Program-made: the position numbers and the translations under genes | Notes under the pieces: generated by a model | Seen by the model: only the letters and a program-made list of their open reading frames with translations | What the model was told of the DNA's origin: nothing | Database searches by the model: none | Source: Dipteris shenzhenensis | Lineage: Eukaryota; Polypodiophyta; Polypodiopsida; Gleicheniales | Direction: 5' to 3' (one strand) | Length of the DNA: 64,000 nucleotides | NCBI GenBank assembly: GCA_047967505.1 | Contig: CM106538.1 | Shown here: positions 1-10,948 of the stretch, piece after piece | Layout of the letters: each line of letters opens with the position of its first letter | How positions within the stretch are numbered: the stretch's first letter is position 1

Positions 1-900
1 TGTCTTGGGCAACTCTTTTTTTAAACATGGCACAGTGCTTGGTGGATAATAGTTTGTGCTAAACATTTAAGGGGTAGTAACTTGTTTCTTCACAAGATTG
101 TATCTGGGATGGCTTTCAAGGCTTGTGAACTATTGTAAATCAATGCTAAATGAGAAAGAGTCAAGTGATCAAAGTTGGGAGCTCAAAGAGTGTTGCTCCT
201 GTGAGACAGATTATCTGCCCTTGAAGGACAAAGGGTAGCAGTCACATGGTACTATTAAAATATTGGAGTTGAAAGAGGTTGTTTAAGTCCTCCAGAAAGA
301 ACTTGTACAAGGGTCACGAAAACAATAAAGAACAAAGTGAAGTATCTTAATAGGCGCCATGTTGAGAATAGACAGTATCTTACATTTTTTCAGTTAACAA
401 ACAAGACTTAAAGCCTGGCATGTCACATCAATCTGTGTTCATTTCTATGGAAAGCGAGGTCTGAGGGCCTTGCTCAGCATAAGTTACATCTCTTCCTACA
501 TGTTTGTCCTGATAATGTGACAGTTTTTTTTATGTTTCTTCATGGGTAATTGTATTTCAAAATTAATGAGGAAAAATTATGTTCCAATTTGTTAAGTAGA
601 GGTGTAAGTCTCAAACTTTTACCCTCAATTGCTTCTAATCGATCAATGATAAAGAATGCCCTCAACATTTTTATTATGGTTCTGTCAATTTGTACTCTCA
701 TTAGCTCACTTGTCCCAATGGTTTTGGATGCAGATCCCTTTACAGACGATGGAAGCCCACAAAGATAAGGTATGGTCTGTGCACTTCTTCACAATATTGA
801 TGTCCCCTTGTACTTGAAAGGAATAGCTTATCATTCCCATCATCACATAAGGTTCAAGCAGAATGATTGCTATCTGCTTCCTGAGCTCGTATGACTGCAA
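1..900. other. No gene recognised
   Basis: Only short, unconvincing open frames are present and no family motif was recognised. The stretch is ordinary intergenic sequence as far as can be read by eye. Confidence 0.5.
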
Positions 901-1090
901 GGCCCACCCTTTCCACCTGCTTTCTGAGCTTGTATGAATGCAAGGCCCACCCTTTCCACTTGCTTGCCTCTTGATCTACTGTCTTTCCTTTGCATTGCTA
1001 TCTCCTTCTGCCCTGCTCCTACCCCCGCCTCTTGGCCCTCACTTCCTTCTCCTTTTCACTCGTATTCCTTATTCCACTGCCATTCCGTAG

Positions 1091-1096
<6 letters not shown>

Positions 1097-1139
<43 letters not shown>
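1097..1139. repeat. (CT)n microsatellite
   Basis: About 20 uninterrupted CT dinucleotides. It sits inside sequence that, read on the minus strand, may belong to the LTR whose start is near 1674. Confidence 0.95.
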
Positions 1140-1142
<3 letters not shown>

Positions 1143-1149
1143 TGAATTA

Positions 1150-1687
1150 AAGATTGCTTCCACTGATGTAGCCCACTCTTTTATTCATAGGTAGATGTGC
1201 GACAAGATAGACGACCTCCTACTCATGCTTACCAGCCTTGTTGCAGGCTCTACAAGCTATAGACTCAAAGACTGACTCATGTATGGATTCTAGAGAAAGA
1301 TGGACTTGCTTTGCGAGTCGCGACACACCACGAGCTACTCGAGAGTCGACTCTCATGAGCAATTCAACCTACCCAATCTGGGCCTGCGCAGGCCAAAAAG
1401 AAGCAACTAGACCGCCATCCTCCCGGTCTTGTAGGAGCCAACGTCCATTCGCATCATGAACAGTTGCATGCTTACCATGCAGGATCCAAATGGTAGCCAT
1501 GCATTGCCCAGCTGCCATGCCACATGATTCATGTACTACACAAGCCATTGAACACGTAGTAGAGCCGAATCTCCATGAGTCGATGATGTCTGCCAACTAA
1601 TGAGCCTAAGGGCCCTTCCACCCTTCCAATCATTTAGCCAATAAGACAAGCCCCCTGGAGCAGATTTCCTAACATTCCCCCCCAAAT
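1150..1687 (-). mobile_element. Probable 3' LTR with polypurine tract, minus strand
   Basis: On the minus strand a polypurine tract (TTTGGGGGGGAA, plus-strand 1675-1687) is followed directly by TGTTAGG. This is the usual junction between the internal region and the 3' LTR of a retrotransposon. An AATAAA-like signal follows downstream on the same strand near 1185. The far end of the LTR was not found, so the lower coordinate is approximate. The gag fragment at 1842-2030, also minus, lies upstream in the element's sense, which fits an internally deleted element. Confidence 0.4.
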
Positions 1688-1841
1688 CTGAGTAGGGGAG
1701 AAACACCAAACAAGAACAATCTTGCGATATCAAACTTTAACCTGAAAAACTGAGCCACCGAAATCTTCTAAATAGACTAAAGGATGATCTACCCACGAAG
1801 AGCCAAGGCCAAATATAAACAATTGCATGCTTACGAAAGTT

Positions 1842-2030
1842 CTATAATGCCTTGTCATGATCATCAATTTGTGTTTCCAAAAGTCTTGCAGGTTCATTTG
1901 GATGTCCATCAACTATACACACCTTTTCTTTGGAGTTCCCAAGCTGCTTATCTTTCGATTGTTTGTAGAGAAACCATTCAGTATGGCCTTCCTTCCCACA
2001 GTAGTGACATATCCATTGGTCCTTCCTCAC
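1842..2030 (-). pseudogene. Retrotransposon gag fragment with damaged zinc knuckle
   Basis: The minus-strand frame contains CHYCGKEGHTEWF, which matches the first two Cys and the His of a CCHC zinc knuckle (C-X2-C-X4-H-X4-C) typical of Copia gag. The fourth ligand is Leu instead of Cys. The piece is about 60 residues long, has an in-frame stop a few codons upstream, and lies next to a polypurine tract and probable LTR start. It is therefore a gag remnant, not a working gene. Knuckles of this type bind retroelement RNA. The family was assigned from the motif only. Confidence 0.5.
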
Positions 2031-2599
2031 CTCTTTAGTATCCTTTCACTTCTCTTTAACCATATCAGCTGGTTCACTGATAGGGAGATTGGGCTCCATG
2101 CGCATAAACTCAAGTCCTTCTGAATTTACACGTAAGTTCTGAACCAAAGCAGGATACGTGATAAAGAAAGAAAGAAAGTCAGTCTATTTATGTCCATGGG
2201 AGACCATAGGTCTATGGGACAATAGAAAAACCATCTAGTACTTCAGCTTAGGGAGGGCACATGGCAGCTCCCAGGGAGTGCAAAAAGGAGGCAAAAAGCA
2301 GCTCCAAGTATTTAGAGTACCTACAAAGCCATGAGCATGTTAGCGTAGGGGAAGATGAGATGCATCATGTAGTAGCTACTCATCATCACAAGAGGTGCAT
2401 GTTAGGGAGACCTCCAAGCAGTCCAAGACCATTCCAGGCCACTCACATGCCACCTCAGATGAGGATGTGGCTCATGGGCCACATGGCAAACACTTGGACA
2501 TGTTTGGCTACATGGATTGCTGTAGAGATGATGTGGTAGCAGCCACATATGATTGCTCATCCACATGGTAGATCAGCCACCTGGCAGTAGTGCTAGATT

Positions 2600-2810
2600 A
2601 TGAGTAGCATGGTATGAACACACCCTTGGGGCACTTTTCCCTCCAACTAGGAGGTTTTTCCCTTGAAGGTTAGTATCAGGTTAGCTTCCTTTGTAGAGTA
2701 TATATTTCTCATTTTGGTCATTCTTTGAAACACAATTCTTGTGTCCTCAATACATCTCCATATTTTGGTGTTCTCCTCTCACCCCAGTTTCCAACATTTA
2801 ATATTAGAGC
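2600..2810 (+). mobile_element. LTR U5 end with degenerate tRNA-Met primer site
   Basis: A TATA-like stretch (gagtatatatttc, about 2697) precedes sequence ending in CA at about 2796, followed by AATATTAGAGCCC. That resembles a decayed TGGTATCAGAGCC primer-binding site of Copia elements. No matching second LTR was seen, so this is probably a fragment. The 5' boundary is unknown. Confidence 0.35.
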
Positions 2811-3208
2811 CCTACTCCTCTAGGAGCTTAAGCTAGTCTTCCTTCAAGAGAAGATCCTCCAAAAAAGAATCTACCTTTTAAAGACTTGAGGGGTGAAAAT
2901 GGGAGCTGACCTGATGCATAATGAAGTGAGGGTGGGGGTGGCTTCTGTTGTTAATTCAATCATTCGGCTAAGTTTGGGAGGAAAATCTGTATTCTTAGAG
3001 TTGTCATCCACCACAGGATTTTGAGTTATGTTGTCCTTGTGAGCCTTGTGTCGTCGTCTCAATATTGTGTGAAGAGCTATTTCGTCCTCGTGACTTGTAA
3101 GCTGCGGTAGCCTTGATCATCCTCGTGACCCGAGTGGAGCTATTTCATCCTAGGTATTGTGCACGGCCTGCTTTGTCGGTATACCTATGTACAATGGTGG
3201 TGTTATGA

Positions 3209-3535
3209 GTCGGCGTATGCGAACTCCCCACTGGCACGTAAATACTTGCTTTTAAAACCATCTATCTTTTTTACTATTTTTCTGTAAGCTATATAGCTAA
3301 TGACTACTAAACATGTGATTTCTTTACAAGTTTATAAATACTAAAAACTATATGGTTTGTGCCTACCAAAAACACCTTTTTTTTTTAATTTTCATGGAAA
3401 TAACTTCAAATTTCTTACAAAAAAAAAGCTGCTCTTTATGAAAATAATCCTTTCAAATCACAAAAGATAAACTATTAACTAAGAGCTTTGAAGATCTTTG
3501 AAACATGTGCCAGTGGGTGGTCCGCATATGCCGAC
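3209..3535. mobile_element. MITE-like element with 29-bp inverted termini
   Basis: The sequence GTCGGCGTATGCG at 3209 and its near inverse CGCATATGCCGAC ending at 3535 bound a 327-bp AT-rich interior. The termini pair over about 29 bp, including GTGCCAGTGG opposite CCACTGGCAC, with a few mismatches. No coding capacity is present. A clear target-site duplication was not found, so the superfamily is open. Confidence 0.6.
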
Positions 3536-3779
3536 CGGTAACTACTCGCACATGGATATGAAATATTAAGGCAGATTATCACGTCTATAACCATCCAATT
3601 ATGTCGGAAGGGGGCAAGATGATTGGCCCTCATTGTATGTGGTTACTATCTCTTCCATATTTCGTAGCCAGATTTAGTCAGTATATTGGGACATTTGTAG
3701 TGTTGTACCTTGCTGGCATTGTAGATTTTGGAGCTTGTGCAAGTTGGAACAGATTTGCAGATGTTAGATATCAATGCTC

Positions 3780-4490
3780 CACTCTCTTGTAACTATGTGG
3801 GAACCAGCTAACTCTACTTGTAAGCCCCCATATGAGGAGAAGGCATTTGAGTAGCTCGATTATCCAGTAGGTCCTGGTTTGGACACTAGATGGGGGCCAT
3901 GTGTGGCCTGATGGCTGGACGGCTTCAGATAGAGTTGGCACACCGCCAACTAGGCTACATGTAAGTGCGGAAAGGCATCCCTTGACTGACCACACTGAGG
4001 GTAGATGGAGCATTTCTCGAGGCAACCCACTATCGGGTTGCGAGGCCCATTTGGAGCCTCAAATGATCCCGGATGGCTCTGGGCCGAACAGTAACCATAG
4101 GTTGGTTGCTCTGTTTTACGCACCGGTTCTATCGTATGGTCGGTGGCCTATTTCGGGACCAACCCCCAGTCGACCGTTTTGGGTGGACTAGGTCGGTCAC
4201 CCAATTGAGCCTAACCGACTACGACTGGTGGCTATATAAGAGCAAGCCCGTGAAGCCCATTTCATCACTGGCTACAACAACCCTGATTCCTTAGCATTCA
4301 ATCTCCGTCTTCTACTGTTTCTAGCACACCATCGAAGCTTCTTTCACAGGAGCGCACGGTTGGGAGGCAGCGCCATCTATTGTATCAGTTCTACAGTAAT
4401 CAAATTTTTTGATTCTCCATACTATCTGGTTTTCTCTCTTGTGTATGAGATCCTGTTATCTGTTGAGCACAGACGTATTATTTTCTTACA
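3780..4490 (+). mobile_element. 5' LTR of a truncated Copia element
   Basis: The LTR ends in TTACA at 4490, immediately before a perfect Copia primer-binding site. It carries a CCAAT at 4201 and a TATA box (CTATATAAG, 4232-4240) placed as in an LTR promoter, so transcription likely starts near 4265. The left boundary is a guess because no 3' LTR is available for comparison. The element stops inside gag at about 5165. Confidence 0.55.
4232..4240 (+). promoter_or_regulatory. LTR TATA box
   Basis: CTATATAAG lies about 30 bp downstream of a CCAAT motif and about 260 bp before the end of the LTR, as expected for the U3/R boundary of a Copia LTR. Confidence 0.55.
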
Positions 4491-4503
4491 TGGTATCAGA
4501 GCC
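4491..4503 (+). promoter_or_regulatory. Primer-binding site, initiator Met tRNA
   Basis: TGGTATCAGAGCC is the classic plant Copia primer-binding site complementary to the 3' end of initiator-Met tRNA. It abuts the LTR end (ACA) with no gap and lies 58 bp before the gag start. Confidence 0.9.
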
Positions 4504-4560
4504 TGGACTCTAGCAACAAGATTTGGTAGTGTGTTTCTGTTTGCGAGCAGATTGTGAGAG

Positions 4561-5168
4561 ATGGCCCAACCCGCAAGACTGCAAATCCCACCGTTCGGCG
4601 AAAGCAGAAAGTTGGACTGCTCTAACTATCCACTCTGGAAGTTCAAGATAAAGACCATCCTAAGTGCATACGAGCTTTGGGACACTGCTACTGGGGTGGA
4701 CGTGAGGCCGGTTGCGAGACCGGATCTAGCCAATGCAGGACAACAGATAGTACCAACTGCGGATGAGATTCTCGTGTGGACAAGAAGAAATGCAGATGCG
4801 CTGTGTTCTATTGTCTGCAGTGTAAGTGATTCCGTCATGGCGTTAATTCAACATGTCACCATAGCGGAGGAGGCATGGACGGTCTTGAAAAATCAGTACG
4901 AGACCATGAATCAGACGCGGATTCAAAATCTAGAGACTCAACTCGCGAATGAGAAGTTGTCTGAGTCTGAAGCGGTAGAGAAGTTCATCACCAGGGTGAA
5001 GAATCTGCGCGATCAGATGACTGCGATTGGCATCACCATCACCAGCGAGAATCTAGCACGAAGGTGCATACGGATTCTCCCACCAAAGTATGACGGTCTT
5101 GTTATGGCACTGAATATGCAGAACAGAAATCTGCCCCTCAACTTTGAGGATTTCAGTGCGATGCTTCT
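4561..5168 (+). pseudogene. Copia gag, N-terminal part
   Basis: The frame opens with ATG just after the primer-binding site. The first about 45 residues (motif NYPLWKFKIKTIL) match the DUF4219-type start of Copia polyproteins. Residues of about 95-200 (EEAWTVLKNQYE, LSESEAVEKFITRVKNLRDQ, IRILPPKYD) match the gag_pre/UBN2 domain. The gag forms the capsid that packages the element RNA in the cytoplasm. Similarity ends near 5168, where the sequence turns into unrelated T-rich DNA although the frame stays open to 5421. The zinc knuckle, protease, integrase and RT are all missing, so the element is truncated and cannot move by itself. The remaining gag has no stop or frameshift, so the truncation may be fairly recent. 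Confidence 0.85.
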
Positions 5169-7126
5169 TCTCCTCCTCTCCTACCACTCCTCTCCTCTGA
5201 TACTCCTACTCTTTGCAGATCTCTTTTTTTTTGCCTCGGCACTTGAAATCCATGTAGTTTTGAAGCTTTTTTATCCTCTCCTAAGCCCTAGAGTGTTGTC
5301 CAACCACCACCACTTCAAATTCATGCTATCTTTGTACCTCACGACCATCAGCTCCTTAATACACTCTCACTTGATAGAATATTTGTCTTGGACAAAATTT
5401 GAGAACATAGAAATTCAATAGCCCACATAGATAGTGCCAAATGTGGCCATGGATTCAAACATGCAACCCAAACTTGCACAAAATACAACCCTCAAGACAT
5501 GTGCTACTACATAGGTAGCATAATTACAAATAGTGCGAGTAGTGTAGCAGTACCTAAGAGCATGGATAGATGCGAATGATGTATGGACACATAGTAGAGA
5601 AAAAACATGCAAGCAATACTAGACATACATAGCACAAACATAAATAGACTATACACATGGATTGATAGCATTGCAATAGTGTCAATAATGAACTAATGCA
5701 ATTGATTGATAGGTGTCACATGCAACCCAAGAGAGCGCACAGCCACATCACTGTAGATAGAATGCACACAAAAATTAATGTGTGTAGAGACACGTGGTTT
5801 AAACACACATACAATGCATACACTATAGTAGACATAGCCATGTAAGAAGACATGCAATCCATGTCATTATTTCACCAAACATTTGGTAGTTCTACACAGT
5901 CACTTTTTCATAGTCTAATTAGAACGTCTAATTAGAACCTAGTACATGTGGCAATGCCACTTTTTCACCTTGTCACTACACAATTACTCACAATGACACC
6001 TTATCATTACCATGTCATAGCACAACTACATAGCATGATCTATAGTAACCTCATATGATCACATGCACAATGCACTTTATTTGTCCATTTCCAATTATAA
6101 TTGTTGAAAAGTGTGCTTAATTTCTTTATTCTTCATGGATAGAACTAATGTTGAACCCTTAGGTCAGTCCGGTGACCAAAAATAAAAGCTGATTAATAGT
6201 TAAAGTCAATTCAAGTAAGTAGCTACTGATACCTTAAAGTTGAGGTGGCAATCAGTACCCATATCAATATGCTTCTCAAAAATAAAATTTCCTAATCTAG
6301 TTCATTATGATTTTAGCACATTTGGTTTGCATGTCAATTTGAAGTAAAAACATGCCAAAATTCAAATGATCACACCTTCTTGCCATTTTATCAGAATGAA
6401 ACATCTTTGTACCAGATTCAAAAGTAGAACTTTCACTCGATATTGTATCATTTTTAAGGCTATTTCAACCATTTTTTGGTAAAAGAAAGTCACTTTTCGA
6501 AGAGTTACAATTTTCTTGATAACATGTCAAAGCATGATGACATTATCTCCCTTGATCATAGTATAGTAGATTGGAAGATAGAAATTTTGGCGTTTGAAAT
6601 TTGGTTTAAAGAAACAACTACACAATCTAAAACCGATGCCGATGATTGGGTAGAATGGGATGAGAAAGATGAAATCATACCTACCATTTAGGACAAAAAT
6701 GACCCAATCATGAATGCAATGCCTTGAAAAAGAAAATTGTTACAAAACAATTGTCAAGAGTTCCCTTAGTTGAGAATAAATTGAACATTGCAAAGTGAGA
6801 ATCATTCAAAAAAAGTCCTGATATTACTAAGGCTAAAGGATTTGGCAAACCAATTGGATGCAATTGATCACAAAGCTAACAATGCAAGATTGGTGTGAAT
6901 TGCCTCAAATGGATTAGGCAAATAATATGAATAATTTGTAATTGCCATGGTTACTAAGAAAATCCCCTTACCTTTAAGATAACTGATATGGAACAAATCC
7001 AGAGAAGAGGATCCAATTCAAAAAAAGATCATGAACAAGTGTTTATAGATAGAGGCCATGGTTTCCATAGAGAGAAGTGCCCATTTCAAGCCTAGAGAGA
7101 GGCAAACCATATGCCAAAGGCTATAG
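5169..7126. other. No gene recognised
   Basis: AT-rich sequence with short open frames only. A small frame at 6476-6691 is acidic but matches nothing recognised. No inverted or tandem repeat of note was seen. Confidence 0.5.
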
Positions 7127-9876
7127 CACTACTACACATGGGCCTTATTTTGACGGTTAAGCATCGATGTTTAGTGCCCACGACGCTAATCATCGGTAAG
7201 CAAAGCGGGTTTTTAAAAGTGTCGCTATATAAATGTTGCTATATAGCGGCATTTGCCAGACTTGTCAAAGGTCTTTATATAGCAACTCTGAGACACTTTC
7301 CTATAGTGAAATTTTACAGAGAGTGTTTTTCCCCATACCGACCTTTAAAGATAGTTTTTTCCAATAATATTTTTTTTTTCTTTTCATACATGTTTGATCT
7401 TTTGAAAGAATAAAAGTACAAGAGCATGTACATCAAGTTTAAAGTTCATATATTCATGTCCAAGTTTGAGATGAAAAAAAATCAATGAAGATCATTTACA
7501 TCAACGGCTTCATTTTGAGTCAAGTCTAGCATGCCAAACAAGTCTATCTCCAACTCTATACCGAGTTGATCTCCTATATCAATATCGTACTCTGCATCAT
7601 ACGTTCACCTAAGACTTGATCATCTTCTTCAATAAAGTCAGGTGATTCTTGATGATTGTCATCTTCTTCCTCACTATCATGATCTCCATCTTTCTCCCGT
7701 ACGATGTCATTATGTGCATTTTACTCTTGGCTCATATTGTGATCTTCATCTTCCATTTGGATCAATTGGCATCTCCATATCCACATCTCTATCTTCAAAA
7801 ATTTGCTTACTTCATGGTGCAACTTGGATCACGTACCACCATCTTGGATCAAAATGATCCGAATGAAAAACCACTTATATTGAAGATGGGTGCCAAATGC
7901 CATCAATTACATGAAATTATGCTTAAGTACATGTACCAATTGACCTTTAAAAATGAAAGCTTCAATTAATTAAATCATTAGTATGCAATGTGCACCTGCT
8001 CACAATGCTCGGGAAGAAAAAATGTATCACTTTCATTAGTCTAAAGTTTGGTGGAGTCTATTGCAAAGAAACCACTATTGTCTTTCCTCACTGTCGGATG
8101 GGGATCATTGTAAATAGTTCTAAACCATTTTACATGAAGAATGAAAATACCAAATCATTTAAAATCAATTTCATAAATTTTGCATATGGTCCCACAATAA
8201 TCCAACTACGAGGAGAGAAGATTGGTATCCAAAGCACTTGCTCAGCTATCTTGTGTGAAGTTAGCCATGACTCCACAATCATACGTGACTCTCATTGAAT
8301 CGATGCAGTCCATGCAAAAATATTGTCCATATGACCATAATGCACTGTACTTTTTGTACTGCAAAAGCGCATCATTAAAACAATGAGGATGCATATATTT
8401 TATAGCGTATCATTGCCACAAATAATTACTTAATTATGTCAAGAGGTAAGAAACTTACATGCATCAAACATCCAGATGATAACTCTCACTCGTGCCCGTT
8501 TATTGTCTCTCCATTGCATTCGGCTTTATGTAGAGCCAGTTGTAGCCAATCAAGTGACATGTGCATGGGGAGAAGGGCAAGATCCCATGGATATGGTTGC
8601 GATCACCTGTACATTACTCTGAATCTTGAATATATCATTTCTTACATCTTCTTGTAATAACCCTTTCACTATAATTAGAAGGATGAACTATCCAAGCAAC
8701 AAAGAAATCATGTCAATAATATAACATAATCATACTTATACTAATGCATCACGATTATCGGTACACTAATCCTACAGCTTAGAATACATGTAAGACCTTA
8801 TGCCAATCATGGGACTTGATCCCAATAAGCTTATTGTACTTTGAAAATGCTCCTTTTAAGCAATGCATGTACGTTGTTGGTGTTCAAAAAGAGGCAATGT
8901 CTGCCTTGACCGCTACCTCCTCTCTGTTGGCAAGAATCCATGTTGCTTTTAGGAGGACAACTTCATGAGCACACACTTGGGGCCACAAATGAGGCATCCT
9001 GTTCATAGCACGGAAGTCTTCTCGCACTCCTCTCATGTCTTTGGAACCAACCAAGTGTGCCCAAATAGTATCCCCCACATTCTTGAAGATATGCATGGAA
9101 TCCAAGAATGATTTATTTGTAACTAACCCCAATAAGGAAGCTCTTGAAAGATGGATAGCCTCCTCATACCAAGAGGAGGCTCCTCTCCATTCGCCCTATA
9201 AGCCTAAATCCAATCACTTGCCTTCAAATATGGTGGTGGTGGAACAAGCTGGCCTCCACGCATGAGATGGTCTAGCAGAAGGTATCAAGCATGACCTTCA
9301 TAAACATTTTTTCTCATATGTTTGGAGTATCGTGCAAGCGGTTTCAAACCCAGCCCACAAACAAGACAAGCATGGTACCCACTTGTGTAACAAGTCCTAC
9401 AAGCGTGCATGAATGTGTTAGTATAAGACATGCATGAAAGAGAGTCATAAAAGCATAATCCTATATTATACAATATGTAACGACGACCACATACTTGCAC
9501 ATTCTTGGGTAGTCATGCATGGTCCACATCAATATTGGGCCTGACGAAAGTGTTGTTGGTATGTCTAAGAGCTTTGGAAATATCAAAGACCCGCACTACT
9601 CTCCATAAGATCTATATCTCCTCTATCAAAGGTGCCATGTACACATCCATATTTTTGGCCTTCTACTTCCCTGGCGCAAGCAGTGCAAGCATGAGGTGTT
9701 CCTTCTTTATTGTTAGCCATGGTGGGATATTGTAATTCACCAACACTATGGGCCATGTTGACCAAGATGTCGAGTGTAACCCAAAAGGGTTCATGCCGTC
9801 CATGGCAAGCCCAAGATGTAAGTTGCATGGCTCCCTTGCAAAGTCCAACCACTGATTGTCTATGTGCTTCCAAGTC
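7127..9876 (-). mobile_element. CACTA transposon copy 1, truncated
   Basis: It begins CACTACTACACATGGGCC, the CACTA-type terminus. The rest is closely similar to the left part of the CACTA element starting at 15423, including the subterminal GCTATATAGC motifs (7222-7250) and the minus-strand transposase sequence. Similarity to copy 2 stops near 9876, so the other end is lost. Compared with copy 2 it also lacks about 630 bp of transposase coding sequence near 8626. It lacks the MITE found in copy 2 and so shows the empty site. Confidence 0.8.
7492..9876 (-). pseudogene. CACTA TNP2-type transposase, partial (copy 1)
   Basis: Minus-strand pieces match TNP2 transposases, the CACTA proteins that cut the element at its ends in the nucleus. 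From the N-terminal side: about 9663-9848 has LAMDGMNPFG and YNIPPWLTIKK (Transposase_21 core); 8884-9132 has MHIFKNV and IWAHLVG; 8100-8298 has the DUF4216-like segment (DNSGFFAIDSTKL) with an in-frame TAG where Trp is expected; the tail to 7492 is acidic. The N-terminal third is missing because the element is truncated. The DUF4218 exon is missing through an internal deletion near 8626. The reading frame at LAMDGMNPFG is intact here but broken by a 10-nt deletion in copy 2. It is a non-functional relic. Confidence 0.75.
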
Positions 9877-10282
9877 CTAGTTAGGGTTGTCTATATAACA
9901 TTGTCTATTGAGAGAAGTGGGAAAACAAGAAGAGAAGGGACCCATACTTTGTAAAGACATAAAGATCTTGTGATTTGTAGTGGCTTTCTCCTTCTATTGT
10001 CCTCTCCTCTCACACTAATACCACTTCTCTCAACAACTTATAGCTAATTGTAGGATGTGCTCGTTGCTATGCCAAGGTGCAACATGTTAATTGGTCTTTA
10101 TCCTTTGGTTCTGCCATGCACGTAGCCTTCAAAGTTGTGAGCTGGCTAAGACATGAAATCCATGTAGGGGTAAAAATTATGCATGTGTTTATGCCATGTG
10201 CTGACCTTTTAGAGATCATGATACAAACAAGGTCAAACAATATCATGGACCAAAATTTAGGGCCCATTATGTTGCTGTTGAT
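9877..10282. other. Intergenic, no gene recognised
   Basis: The sequence after the CACTA copy 1 breakpoint is unrelated to copy 2. It holds a TATA-like CTATATAACA near 9889 but no coding region or repeat that I can name. Confidence 0.4.
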
Positions 10283-10496
10283 CTTGTTGGAGTCACAATA
10301 TGTAAACCTTATATGTCACTATTTTCTAACTCTCTTATATGTGAATATTATAAGATTAAAGACACCTTTTTTCTATACAAATTTGTAGTTTTTTTTAAAA
10401 TGGTTTTTATGATACTCCTCTATGTTTTTGCTAAAAGCCCGATTTTAAAATGTCCTTCTATTGAATCGTGTGATAGTCGTGTAAACCCATTCGAGA
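10283..10496 (-). mobile_element. Diverged MITE copy (same family as 16490-16736)
   Basis: In inverse orientation this matches the MITE nested in CACTA copy 2. Shared blocks include TTTTCTATACAAAT-TGTA and TCCTTCT-TTGAA followed by GTGATAG. The ends are GGAGTCAC on the left and TTCGAG on the right, against GGGGTCAC and CCCGAG in the nested copy. The inverted termini are decayed and no target-site duplication is visible, so this copy is older. It encodes nothing. Confidence 0.5.
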
Positions 10497-10948
10497 TACT
10501 ACCTAAAATGATTGGAAATTTTAGCAAAGAGATTGAGAAGCACCAATAATTGGCTTCTAGAAAACCTTACTATGGAAGTTTTGACACTAAGACCAGGCAT
10601 GCTCCCTAAAAATTGACGTTGTCTTGGTGTGATCTCAAAATGGTTCCATGCCTTGCAATGGTCAAGCCCATTTTATCCTTGAAAATACAATTCAAACATT
10701 ATTTTAGGTTCTATTTTATATGTTTGAAAAGTTGCAACCCCCATCCCCCCAAGCCAAAGTCTATATCAACTTTAATTTTGCCAACCCTTGTCTCTGCCAA
10801 GTGAAGGCCATTTAATAATATGAGAAATGATCCTCCCCTTTTATTATAATATAATCACAACATCTCACATGTTTGATACGCCAAGTAGTATTGAAACCTT
10901 TTGATGAGGTACAATCATTAGCATGACTTAATACTAGTTTTTAATAAA

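Noticed and set aside
7642-7969. Plus-strand frames of 71 and 106 residues
   Set aside because: Antisense to the acidic tail of the transposase in CACTA copy 1.
9583-9873. Minus-strand 96-residue frame
   Set aside because: It is a shadow of the true transposase frame at 9663-9848, which contains the conserved NPFG and PPWL blocks.
9960-9980. GTAGTGG near 9976 as the right end of CACTA copy 1
   Set aside because: Similarity to copy 2 ends about 100 bp earlier, no palindromic subterminal repeats precede it, and the 3-bp flanks (TAG and GCT) do not match.
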